Source: Phorcus lineatus (Eukaryota; Mollusca; Gastropoda; Trochida; Trochidae). From it: a stretch of DNA of 64,000 bases. The notes under the pieces were generated by a model. That model searched no databases. It saw only the letters and a list, made by a program, of their open reading frames with translations, and was not told where the DNA came from. Positions 61,001 through 64,000 of this stretch are shown one piece after another (the stretch's first letter is position 1; each line of letters begins with the position of its first letter). Made by a program: the position numbers and the translations under genes. The stretch covers positions 10,366,501 to 10,430,500 of the forward strand of contig OV121087.1 in assembly GCA_921293015.1 (NCBI GenBank). The letters are read 5' to 3'.

Positions 61001-61745
61001 CGTGGTGCTGAATGTGTAAAGTGTAGCTAACTGATCATAAAGTAAATTTTTCTCTTAACATGAGATGCAAATTATTTATTTATTATTGATATCGTGTCTA
61101 TGGTGATGGTCATAGCGACGATTTGTGTGGTGTTGATGATCGCGATGGTTATTCTTATTATCATAATGATTATGAAGAAGTTGTGGATGTTAATGACGAT
61201 ATGCATCTGCTTTAAAGTTTCCGTCGTTTTGCCTTCAAATAATGTATACCTAGTGGCATGTCACGAATTAGGTTTTCACATATTTACATGAAAAGAAATC
61301 TCTCACATTCATGGCCATTTTTTACTCTACCTTGTTCAAACCGGCTTTCCAACGATACAATTTTTTCCTTGACAAACTGTGAGTTGTTGTACCATTTCCT
61401 CAGGATGCTGGCGGTCACAGACACGGGTTCCGTGGCGTTCAGGATATTAACGTTCACTTGGTAGGGTTGTCCAGGGGTTACCCTGTTCGGAGCTGTTATC
61501 ATGTAGGTACTGGAGAGGGAAAATGTTTCATTCTTAAGCTCCAAATACCGCTCATCTACCTAAAAACATATTCCTGAAGAAAAATTATAGCTATTTTATT
61601 TATAAAACTTTGTTGGTTTCTTACTTAGAACTCGCATGTAGTTATGTAACAGACAAATGAAAGTATTTTGTAAGTAGACGCATACTCACTTCTTTGCCTG
61701 TATGAAGACAGGTAAAAGGAGGCACAAGGCCACCTGAATAAGCAT
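32963..61745 (-). CDS. TEP-A: complete CD109/TEP-like thioester protein gene (34 coding exons)
   Basis: Alpha-2-macroglobulin family gene of the invertebrate TEP / CD109 type. Joined exons A1-A34 (listed separately) give about 1,467 codons, the usual family length. Order: signal peptide; MG1-MG5; MG6 with bait-like insert (A14-A18); MG7 (A19-A20); CUB (A21-A22); thioester domain (A23-A29) with GCGEQ at about residues 973-977; receptor-binding-type MG8 (A30-A33); Cys-rich tail (A34). No hydrophobic GPI or membrane tail is visible, so the product is probably secreted, unlike vertebrate CD109. Family members are cleaved in the bait region and bind targets covalently through the Cys-Gln thioester. 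Asp about 114 residues after the thioester Cys stands where C3 has its catalytic His. The end is either an in-frame stop just after A34 or a further small exon. Introns hold a LINE, a Penelope element, a Ginger-like element and MITEs, yet every exon is open. Confidence 0.9.
32981..33072 (-). CDS. TEP-A exon A34: Cys-rich C-terminal tail
   Basis: 92 nt: [33 protein letters not shown]-terminal cysteine cluster is common in invertebrate TEPs. It ends at a strong donor (CAG then GTGAGTGG), but reading through adds only VSGCC and a stop at 32963-32965, so either this is the last exon or one more follows. Confidence 0.85.
33456..33558 (-). CDS. TEP-A exon A33: MG8, second half
   Basis: 103 nt: [34 protein letters not shown]. 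'C..l.........kPA.v.vyDYY.p' is the standard end of the A2M receptor-binding domain. Acceptor TTTCAG, donor GTGAGT, phase 0 to 1. Confidence 0.93.
33877..33975. repeat. Dispersed repeat R3, copy 1
   Basis: GAGTGAGTGAGG..., then AAACACGTGGATGAAAATCATCCA and GGTGGACAGATCAGGGAGAA, matching 49975-50095. Phrases of this kind are widespread in mollusc DNA (recalled). Located in the A32-A33 intron. Confidence 0.55.
34141..34288 (-). CDS. TEP-A exon A32: MG8
   Basis: 148 nt: [20 protein letters not shown], then [20 protein letters not shown] and EVVVYYDE. 'sGM.v..i.ipsGF.pd...l' is the receptor-binding-domain signature. Phase 2 to 0. Confidence 0.95.
34452..34922. mobile_element. TTAA-type MITE (copy 2), inverted relative to copy 1
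   Basis: About 471 bp, flanked by TTAA at 34448-34451 and 34923-34926, with termini AGAGCCACTCCGTGA and TCACGGAGTGGCTCT. Its reverse complement matches 12963-13433 along its length. Located in the A31-A32 intron of TEP-A. Open frames inside it are chance. Confidence 0.88.
35105..35165 (-). ncRNA. Hammerhead ribozyme core in Penelope terminal repeat (left copy)
   Basis: Minus strand: CTGATGAG (35145-35152), stem II TCAAT/ATTGA, then GAAA, short stem III around TACTAGTA, and cleavage-site TATC. Stem I next to the core is weakened: the base before CTGATGAG is A instead of C, so it no longer pairs with the G after the cleavage site. Confidence 0.7.
35408..36919 (-). CDS. Penelope-like RT plus GIY-YIG endonuclease, N-truncated
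   Basis: 503 open codons. RT motifs: [11 protein letters not shown] at residues 40-50 (motif A Asp), [15 protein letters not shown] at 103-117 (motif B), RYLDD at 148-152 (catalytic Asp pair). A Cys cluster ([11 protein letters not shown]) lies at about 372-382, typical of the linker before the endonuclease. GIY-YIG: VIYAI at 411-415 and YIGKT at 424-428, followed by LRNMVTLH, where an Arg would normally stand at the Met, so nuclease activity is doubtful. The start shown is a TTG after an in-frame stop; the real N-terminus is lost by truncation. The long open frame points to a recent insertion. It copies itself by target-primed reverse transcription and has no role in the host gene. Confidence 0.92.
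   Translation of the reverse strand: MVDILLQPLLEHVNSYVRDDLDFLKHIPDRVTSDTILVSFDVTSLYSNIPHELGKTALEFWIDKHPESIHPRFSKDFILTSAEFILENNTFQFNQNSYLQILGTAMGTKFAPVYANLVLAYLEENIYTTIEEKFDKDFANEFILKWKRYLDDCFTFWEKSKVDIYQIYDILQNMHPNIKFTMETSETELPFLDILIKKDNTHIITDIFHKTTDTKHYLHFKSAHERHVKTNLPYCLARRVCAIISNENLRSLRLEELKFSLLQRGYPEPLIKDGINKAQGLTLEELRTPKDKINEDQNTIAFVTTHNKNKAELFPVIHRNLPMLSQDKRLGQMLKRNKIIKSKRQPKNLKHILTKAKYDGIQNPTERPSVSKCSNKRCGTCPHLLEGSSFTFDNGKTFEIKSNFDCNSKNVIYAIMCPKCKKSYIGKTECLRNMVTLHRQHNNDSRYRCLFVNKHLSTCANGDFKIFPFYKLFHKSNMGSVSNALLRLEESFVDTYRPSLNKQ
37008..37065 (+). ncRNA. Hammerhead ribozyme core in Penelope terminal repeat (right copy)
   Basis: Plus strand: ATCC, then CTGATGAG at 37019-37026, stem II TCAAT/ATTGA (37027-37039), GAAA at 37041-37044, short palindromic stem III TACTAGTA, and TATC with cleavage expected after C at 37054; GGAT follows and pairs with ATCC to close stem I. 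All core residues are present. Hammerheads in Penelope LTR-like repeats are an established association. Confidence 0.78.
37112..37270 (-). pseudogene. Scrambled partial copy of TEP-A exons A29 and A30
   Basis: Minus strand reads ATCTATTCCGAAAGAGCT (5' part of A30), joined to GCAGGGGAAGTTACT repeated twice and then the last 60 nt or so of A29 with its donor and flanking intron (nearly identical to 38233-38357). The order A30 then A29 is reversed relative to the gene. It lies between exon A31 and the Penelope element and is not part of a workable transcript frame. Confidence 0.8.
37308..37420 (-). CDS. TEP-A exon A31: start of receptor-binding-type MG8
   Basis: 113 nt: [20 protein letters not shown], then [16 protein letters not shown]. 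Acceptor TTTCAG, donor GTGAGT, phase 0 to 2. The Penelope-like element and a TTAA MITE occupy the following intron. Confidence 0.9.
37735..37797 (-). CDS. TEP-A exon A30: CUB return strand
   Basis: 21 codons: [21 protein letters not shown]. Corresponds to the family's 'vp....v.v.a.G.G.alvQ'. Acceptor CGAAAG, donor GTATTA, phase 0 to 0. Its first bases recur in the rearranged fragment near 37250. Confidence 0.9.
38289..38438 (-). CDS. TEP-A exon A29: end of TED
   Basis: 50 codons from [20 protein letters not shown] to [12 protein letters not shown]; donor GTGAGT. Its 3' part is duplicated, with some intron, about 1.1 kb downstream (37112-37270). Confidence 0.93.
38893..39083 (-). CDS. TEP-A exon A28: TED, probable GC donor
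   Basis: 191 nt: [20 protein letters not shown], then [20 protein letters not shown] and [18 protein letters not shown]. No GT donor fits the phase; GCG followed by GCAAGT is a good GC-AG donor and joins to A29 to give [19 protein letters not shown], aligning with the family's 'GGFsSTQDTvvALqAL'. Confidence 0.88.
39717..39894 (-). CDS. TEP-A exon A27: TED
   Basis: 178 nt: [20 protein letters not shown], then [20 protein letters not shown] and so on to KRWTNKG. 'TYplaI.aYAL..a.s..A' is the expected TED helix pair. Phase 0 to 1. Confidence 0.94.
40727..40813 (-). CDS. TEP-A exon A26: TED
   Basis: 29 codons: [29 protein letters not shown]. 'g.....SLTAYVLiaLLE' is a conserved TED helix. Acceptor CAACAG, donor GTAAGG. 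Confidence 0.94.
41148..41292. repeat. Imperfect inverted repeat (hairpin)
   Basis: Arms 41148-41197 and 41243-41292 (TTCTGTAATGATAAAAAAT against its complement, ending CCAGAAC/GTTCTGG) around a 45-nt loop. A further GGTCCAGAAC lies at about 41322-41331. In the A25-A26 intron; possibly a folded MITE. Confidence 0.7.
41467..41623 (-). CDS. TEP-A exon A25: TED with the catalytic-residue position (Asp)
   Basis: 157 nt: [20 protein letters not shown], then [20 protein letters not shown] and KIIDRKLQ. By alignment to C3 ('APVIHQEM') and CD109 ('GRVIHSEL'), recalled from family knowledge, the catalytic His position is Asp here (GAT at 41479-41481, about residue 1088). Acceptor TTTGCAAG, donor GTACTG, phase 2 to 0. 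Confidence 0.94.
42390..42471 (-). CDS. TEP-A exon A24: TED helices
   Basis: 82 nt: [28 protein letters not shown] across the junction. 'GYQRQL.Y...DGSfS.FGe.D..GS.W' is near-invariant in A2M/TEP proteins. Phase 1 to 2. Confidence 0.96.
42829..43005 (-). CDS. TEP-A exon A23: thioester motif GCGEQ
   Basis: 177 nt reading [18 protein letters not shown], then [25 protein letters not shown] forms the internal Cys-Gln thioester that acylates targets after activation; Cys is near residue 974. Phase 1 to 1. A minisatellite starts about 60 bp upstream in the preceding intron. Confidence 0.97.
43064..43672. repeat. 87-bp minisatellite, 7 units, beside the thioester exon
   Basis: Seven head-to-tail 87-bp units, nearly identical, with starts near 43064, 43151, 43238, 43325, 43412, 43499 and 43586. 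Ends about 60 bp upstream of the A23 acceptor. On the minus strand each unit can read [17 protein letters not shown]; two of the unit junctions are open (AAG), the others carry TAG. Confidence 0.95.
43735..44741 (+). mobile_element. LINE 3' fragment (family 2), decayed
   Basis: Plus-strand fragments at 43762-43995, 44038-44262 and 44287-44568 run in broken frames. The middle one holds a C-terminal Cys/His motif ([18 protein letters not shown]), typical of the zf-RVT region of LINE ORF2. Ends with AATAAA at about 44723 and a TA-rich tail. Differs from the family at 316 and 53316. In the A22-A23 intron. Confidence 0.75.
44742..45460. other. Intron stretch with faint decayed repeats
   Basis: Shows loose echoes of the sequence flanking the minisatellite (ACTGGTTCTTTGTACAT here, ACTGGTTATTGTGTACAT at 43029). 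Nothing coding. Confidence 0.4.
45469..45536. repeat. 17-bp tandem repeat, 4 units
   Basis: Four units of CGAYTGATGGTATCTAA, alternating T and C at the fourth base. In the A22-A23 intron, about 80 bp from exon A22. Confidence 0.92.
45615..45753 (-). CDS. TEP-A exon A22: CUB segment before TED
   Basis: 139 nt starting [16 protein letters not shown] and ending [13 protein letters not shown], phase 0 to 1. 'V..EG......' followed by 'VPGSer..vsV.GD' matches the CUB strand joining the thioester domain. Confidence 0.93.
46248..46478 (-). CDS. TEP-A exon A21: MG7 / CUB
   Basis: 77 codons starting [20 protein letters not shown], with [20 protein letters not shown] and ending VKRQLTVK. 'f.i.p...G.v.v.v.A.s...D.v.r.l.V' precedes the CUB/TED region. 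Acceptor ACCAG, donor GTGAGT. Confidence 0.94.
47085..47198 (-). CDS. TEP-A exon A20: MG7
   Basis: 38 codons: [38 protein letters not shown]. 'PFFv.lnlPysvvRGE....a.vfNY' is the classic MG7 signature. No TEP-B equivalent is in the window. Confidence 0.95.
47458..47575 (-). CDS. TEP-A exon A19: MG7 entry
   Basis: 118 nt reading [20 protein letters not shown] then [15 protein letters not shown]. '[11 protein letters not shown].fa.....GlGv' is diagnostic of the family. Phase 2 to 0. Same length as TEP-B 1828-1945. Confidence 0.95.
47956..48127 (-). CDS. TEP-A exon A18: bait-like region and MG6 second part
   Basis: 172 nt. Starts [20 protein letters not shown], a low-complexity variable segment that would be the protease-accessible loop, then returns to conserved [15 protein letters not shown], the family's 'R..FPETWLW'. 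Phase 1 to 2. TEP-B equivalent: 2483-2663. Confidence 0.92.
48271..48377 (-). repeat. Dispersed repeat R2, copy 2 (inverted)
   Basis: Reverse-complement match to 29014-29119, in the A17-A18 intron. The middle differs by an (AT)n expansion. Confidence 0.65.
48691..48716. repeat. Poly-G tract
   Basis: About 26 consecutive G residues in the A17-A18 intron; length may be affected by sequencing error. Confidence 0.9.
48885..48990 (-). CDS. TEP-A exon A17: start of bait-like region
   Basis: 106 nt reading [20 protein letters not shown] and on to NFEGHY, ending in phase 1. 'N..vltDa.ly' is the conserved edge; the rest is divergent, as expected for a bait or anaphylatoxin-replacing segment. TEP-B equivalent: 4575-4662. 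Confidence 0.87.
49010..49099. repeat. (TA)n/(CA)n microsatellite
   Basis: TA repeats followed by CA repeats and a further AT-rich run just upstream of exon A17's acceptor on the minus strand, abutting the Ginger-like element. Confidence 0.9.
49358..49873 (+). pseudogene. Integrase (DDE, rve-type) fragment
   Basis: 171 codons. [10 protein letters not shown] carries the second catalytic Asp and [11 protein letters not shown] the catalytic Glu; the first Asp and the N-terminal zinc finger are absent. The pattern '[16 protein letters not shown]...W' is that of integrases found in Ginger-type transposons and in KRBA2-like host genes (recalled). It lies between inverted repeats, on the plus strand, antisense to TEP-A. 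Inactive without the missing part. Confidence 0.85.
49975..50095. repeat. Dispersed repeat R3, copy 2
   Basis: GTGAGTGAGTGAGTTTGGGT, then AACACATGGATGGCAAGCAT and GTGGACAGATAAGGGAGAA; same order as 33877-33975. It sits inside the Ginger-like element, so it inserted there later. Confidence 0.55.
50756..50863 (-). CDS. TEP-A exon A16: MG6, pre-bait
   Basis: 36 codons starting [20 protein letters not shown] and ending INAQQIFQ; same 108-nt length and phase as TEP-B 5070-5177. The Ginger-like element lies in the next intron. Confidence 0.85.
51243..51392 (-). CDS. TEP-A exon A15: MG6, first part
   Basis: 50 codons starting [20 protein letters not shown] and ending [20 protein letters not shown] plus S. 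'[11 protein letters not shown].GNdIT' is the most conserved MG6 stretch in the family. TEP-B equivalent is the same length. Confidence 0.95.
51985..52185 (-). CDS. TEP-A exon A14: MG5/MG6
   Basis: 67 codons from [15 protein letters not shown] to [18 protein letters not shown] and IFENE. 'DGEVVADSI.f.V...FEN' is the family signature entering MG6. TEP-B equivalent: 6249-6440. Confidence 0.94.
52752..52814 (-). CDS. TEP-A exon A13: MG5
   Basis: 21 codons reading [20 protein letters not shown], then R; donor GTGAGT. Same 63-nt length and phase 0 to 0 as TEP-B 7134-7196. Confidence 0.87.
53130..53228 (-). CDS. TEP-A exon A12: MG5
   Basis: 33 codons starting [20 protein letters not shown], matching the position, length and phase of TEP-B 7998-8096. 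A LINE sits about 90 bp upstream of its acceptor, in the intron, leaving the splice site intact. Confidence 0.88.
53316..54712 (+). CDS. LINE ORF2 C-terminal part: RT core end and Cys/His motif
   Basis: About 465 codons after the truncation point; the open frame before 53316 is host intron and exon antisense, not LINE. Reverse transcriptase motifs: [18 protein letters not shown] and FADD (catalytic Asp pair) followed by [12 protein letters not shown]. Later: [16 protein letters not shown], and a terminal CLFCKLNG...[11 protein letters not shown]ys/His motif. The endonuclease and the N-terminal RT motifs are missing, so it cannot move by itself. LINE clade not assigned. Confidence 0.88.
53316..54765 (+). 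mobile_element. 5'-truncated LINE (family 1, copy 2) with target-site duplication
   Basis: Inserted in the A11-A12 intron, antisense to TEP-A. The 14-bp TGTAACTAAATATA occurs just before it (53302-53315) and just after it (54766-54779). The 3' end has GAATAAAC and a (TCTG)n tail. The ORF is intact from the truncation point to the stop at 54710-54712. Same family as 316-1590, from shared GGGCC...GCCTT...AATAAAC 3' sequence and protein similarity. Confidence 0.92.
55034..55070. repeat. Internal fragment of the TTAA MITE
   Basis: Contains ATGATCGAAAACCGGACA followed by a GCGCGCCA-like stretch, matching the middle of both full MITE copies. Too short to show ends; a relic in the A11-A12 intron. 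Confidence 0.5.
55429..55656 (-). CDS. TEP-A exon A11: MG4
   Basis: 76 codons from [19 protein letters not shown] through VYTCVDYE to [11 protein letters not shown]. The acceptor ACCTAAAG is poor, but phase and alignment to TEP-B exon B13 (same length, LKVSQPDGRP) support it. Donor GTATTG is weak. Confidence 0.88.
56275..56499 (-). CDS. TEP-A exon A10: MG3/MG4
   Basis: 75 codons starting [16 protein letters not shown] and ending [19 protein letters not shown], the MG4 entry ('SPxxFKPGLPY'). Donor GTAGGT after TAC keeps phase 0, as in TEP-B; a donor 4 nt further on would break the frame to A11. Confidence 0.9.
57094..57202 (-). CDS. TEP-A exon A9: MG3
   Basis: 109 nt reading [20 protein letters not shown] and on to VQKAFP; 'YTYGxxVkG' is the typical MG3 segment. 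Acceptor GTTACAG, donor GTAAGA, phase 2 to 0. TEP-B equivalent has the same length (10405-10513). Confidence 0.92.
57598..58223. mobile_element. TA-type MITE (family M2, copy 2)
   Basis: 626 bp, flanked by TA, ends CAGCTTGATGCCAAAAGTTT and AACATTCGGTATGCAGCTG. Same orientation as copy 1, similar throughout. Located in the A8-A9 intron. Confidence 0.85.
58301..58385 (-). CDS. TEP-A exon A8: start of MG3
   Basis: 85 nt reading [20 protein letters not shown] and then ELTGKVHAK, the MG3 opening ('LPkFEV'). Acceptor TTGACAG, donor GTAAGT, phase 1 to 2. Same length as TEP-B 10996-11080. Confidence 0.92.
58512..58560 (-). CDS. TEP-A exon A7: MG2/MG3 junction
   Basis: 49 nt reading [16 protein letters not shown], ending in phase 1 at GTGAGT. 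It resembles the family's 'F.V.eYvLPkFEV' lead-in. TEP-B equivalent: 11453-11498. Confidence 0.88.
58978..59106 (-). CDS. TEP-A exon A6: MG2
   Basis: 43 codons, starting [12 protein letters not shown] and containing [20 protein letters not shown], the family's 'PxLGxWxI' strand. Acceptor TTTATAG, donor GTAGGT, phase 0 to 0. TEP-B equivalent: 14282-14407. Confidence 0.92.
59553..59623 (-). CDS. TEP-A exon A5: MG2
   Basis: 71 nt reading [18 protein letters not shown] and FEVEII, the MG2 continuation after YKPGQ. Acceptor TTGGTAG, donor GTGAGT, phase 1 to 0. Same length as TEP-B 15243-15313. Confidence 0.9.
59819..60040. mobile_element. TA-type MITE (family M2, short diverged copy 3)
   Basis: About 220 bp with ends TGCAAAAGTTTGTTTACATA and CGAACTTTCGGCATGCAGCT, an internally deleted relative of the copies at 28263 and 57598. 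Located in the A4-A5 intron. Confidence 0.6.
60190..60346 (-). CDS. TEP-A exon A4: end of MG1 and start of MG2
   Basis: Encodes [17 protein letters not shown] and, after a short linker, [15 protein letters not shown], the hallmark 'QTDKxxYKPGQ' of A2M-family MG2. Starts in phase 0 after a TCATCAAG acceptor and ends in phase 1 at GTAAGG. TEP-B equivalent: 16096-16249. Confidence 0.92.
60847..60872 (-). CDS. TEP-A exon A3: short MG1 strand exon
   Basis: A 26-nt exon reading GLPGIITLI across the A2 junction, with acceptor TTTACAG and donor GTAAGT. Phase runs from 1 to 0. The same 26-nt length and phase occur in TEP-B (16710-16735). Confidence 0.85.
61331..61559 (-). CDS. TEP-A exon A2: MG1 domain
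   Basis: Encodes [20 protein letters not shown], then [18 protein letters not shown], the usual opening strand pattern of an A2M-family MG1 domain. Acceptor TTTTTAG, donor GTAGAG, ending in phase 1. Matches TEP-B exon B4 (16876-17069). Confidence 0.88.
61695..61745 (-). CDS. TEP-A exon A1: start codon and signal peptide
   Basis: ATG at 61743-61745 opens [16 protein letters not shown], a hydrophobic signal peptide for secretion. A 3' splice site at 61767/61768 lies just upstream, so a further non-coding 5' exon is likely. The canonical donor (GTGAGT, exon end 61690) leaves phase 2 and puts a stop at the start of A2. A GC donor (CAG followed by GCAAAG, exon end 61695) keeps the frame and is used here. 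The donor choice is the least certain part. Confidence 0.65.
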
Positions 61746-61767
61746 CCTGATATCAGCTCTACAGGAT
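61746..61767 (-). other. TEP-A 5' UTR part in exon A1
   Basis: 22 nt between a 3' splice site (CAACCTTTCAG) and the ATG. TEP-B has the same layout (7 nt, 19204-19210), suggesting a conserved intron in the 5' UTR. Confidence 0.6.
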
Positions 61768-64000
61768 CTGAAAGGTTGGATACCACATTCTTCTAATCAA
61801 AGTGTGTTGAAATGTAGAAATTAGTATTTTGGGGCAAATTGCATATGTTGTTTTCTTACATATCATGTAGTAGATGTAACGTTTTCTTGATTTCATCGGT
61901 AGATATGAATCTTATTACATTGATATGTATTGTAATGGTAACTGCAAATGGTGTGTTAATGTCTTTGCAGCTGCTGAACAAGGTTTGTACAGGGTTCATG
62001 ACATCCTATGTAAAATCATAATTTTTGGTATTTTGGACTTTCACGAATTCCTAACAGAATAATTTGCACAACATACTTTTGAATCATGTAAATGATTAAT
62101 TGCTACGCTACATATACAGGAAGCAATTCTGGCATTATCCACAACAGATATGAGGAATAAGTTGAAAATCTAAGATGTTCATATTTTTTCAATTGAAAAT
62201 TAAACACATTTCCGGAATAATTTCGACACAATAAAGGACAATGGTTAACGTCATATTGAATATTATTTTAATTACAAAAAAATTATTTTTGATAAATATT
62301 TTGTGAGAATTTCAACCAAAAAAAGTATTCCTTTACGTATTGTACCCAAGTATTTCCAAACCAATGCCAAACGTGTTCTAGTGGGGATATTAATATGATA
62401 TTCTAGTATTTGATAGGAACGTGATGTTTCTCCATCTCCTCAAAAACTCAAAAGTATTGGCTCAAGGCTCAATATATATTTATATTCATATATAATCTAA
62501 CCCTGTGTAAGCACCTACAGATACATGAATACTTTTGTTTTTAAAAAATCATTAATACAGATGTCATTGTTGTATGTTTCTGCTATGTGTACACGATCAT
62601 GCATACGAGTTTCAACTTGAGAATATCTACTCGGATGTATTGCTACAGTACGGACGATCCCAAGCTACATGTGGTGGTCAATGCGAGGTACGCACCTACT
62701 TGGAGAAGGAAATCTACAAGATGGCCATCACGCTACGGAAATCTCCGTTCTTGACATTGCATAGCTTGACCTTGTTTATGCAGTTGATTGCACTTACAAG
62801 GGTATGGAACGATGTATAAACAACTTTTGTATCACACATAAGATATAATTGATGTAAGGAATATCAGAAATTATGTTGTCTTATGTTGTCGAAAATGACA
62901 CAAAAAGATGCATTAAATATGTATTTTGCTACTCGCTATATCGCAAATAAGGTGGTTGACATAGCAAGTCATTGACTTCTTTTCTTTCGATTTGAGTTGA
63001 AAACTAATATAATGCCTACGTTATTTGATGGTCTAGCTGACATATTTCAAGGGTTAACGGTAGGTTGACTTACGTTTGTGGTAGCAATTATACTTCTTAA
63101 TGCGTGCTTGCAAGTCATTTTTTTAACCGTTTATATCCTAAAAGAGTTAAAATTTTATTGGTATTATTAAGTTTAAGTTTTGGTTCAAAGATAATTAGAT
63201 TATTATTTTATATCATATGTTTTTCCTAAAAATGTTTATATTAATTTGCATCATATACTCAGAAATAAATGTATAATAAAGATCTTGTTCTCCAGAATTC
63301 TCCTTCTGTATACAACTTCAAAAAGGAGCGTTTAACCTCGAGGAGTTCAATATTTACCTGAATGACTCAGTTAATTTTGTAGGGAAATTACACTTTAGCA
63401 TGGTAACATAACGTCATGAACGTGGCTAAAGGAGTAAGCTTCTGCGATTATTGTGTGTGTCTCTTTGAATTTGGATGCGGAAGATACATGGCCTATATTG
63501 GAAAGTTGATTTTCGTATTTTTCCAACAATTAATAACTCTGTAATAACTTGAAAATTATGTCCGTACCTGTCTAAAGTTATTTCCTACCACATTGACGCC
63601 TTGAATTGCATAACGTAAGGAACATCATCATTTTGTCTTGTGGTAAATATATCAACACAATAGCTCACATATAATGCCATATTTATATTTCTAATAACAA
63701 TAGTCCAACGTCTAAGCAAAACATCTATAAGTTGATTTAAAGGTTATACATAAGGAAGTCATGTCACTAATAACACCATCTAAATTACGAAAGAGAACAA
63801 TTGAAACATTTTAGAGTTGTTTACTTGCAAGTACACACGTGTTCAAAATTTATCGCCATTAGACTATTCATTTCGAATGAAAACTTTGAAAATGCAAATG
63901 TATCAAATATATATCCATATATCCATAATAGTTTCGAATAATGGGAAAAGATAACAGTACCTTTCGCTCTGCTTCTCCAAATAGAAAAGGGCTTGTCGGA
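61768..64000. other. Upstream flank of TEP-A
   Basis: AT-rich; should hold the TEP-A promoter and first exon, which I cannot place. One stretch (62595-62760) is richer in GC and open on the plus strand (YSDVLLQYGRSQATCGGQCE...), perhaps an old exon or repeat; no family recognised. Confidence 0.4.

Overview
This is eukaryotic DNA: AT-rich, with short exons separated by long introns that carry GT-AG splice signals, several microsatellites and many kinds of transposable element. The protein families, the repeat types and the similarity to scallop-type thioester proteins suggest a bivalve mollusc. That is an inference from content; no species-diagnostic marker was seen.

Two genes of the alpha-2-macroglobulin / thioester-containing protein (TEP, CD109-like) family lie head to tail on the minus strand. 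TEP-A (61745 down to about 32963) appears complete: 34 coding exons give about 1,467 codons, with signal peptide, macroglobulin (MG) domains, bait-like region, thioester motif GCGEQ, alpha-alpha TED barrel, receptor-binding-type MG domain and a Cys-rich tail. TEP-B (19203 down to 1828, running off the left edge) has 21 exons in the window, from signal peptide to MG7; its thioester half is outside. The two copies share almost all intron positions and phases, so they are tandem duplicates. TEP-B differs by two proline-rich exons after the signal peptide and by two possible cassette microexons at its bait-like region.

About 12.6 kb (19.2-31.8 kb) separates the genes and holds microsatellites, MITEs and no convincing gene. 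The introns are full of mobile DNA: two copies of one LINE family (316-1590 and 53316-54765, the latter with a 14-bp target-site duplication), a different LINE tail (43735-44741), a Penelope-like element with RT plus GIY-YIG and inverted terminal repeats that each carry a hammerhead ribozyme core (35074-37096), a Ginger-like DNA transposon with an integrase remnant (49104-50662), TTAA-type and TA-type MITEs, an 87-bp minisatellite next to the thioester exon, and a scrambled copy of pieces of exons A29 and A30.

Both genes probably encode secreted innate-immune or protease-binding proteins. TEP-A has the reactive thioester, but Asp stands where many family members have the catalytic His. Exon borders were placed by eye from splice consensus, reading-frame phase and comparison between the two paralogues. 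Intron stretches not listed separately showed nothing recognisable.
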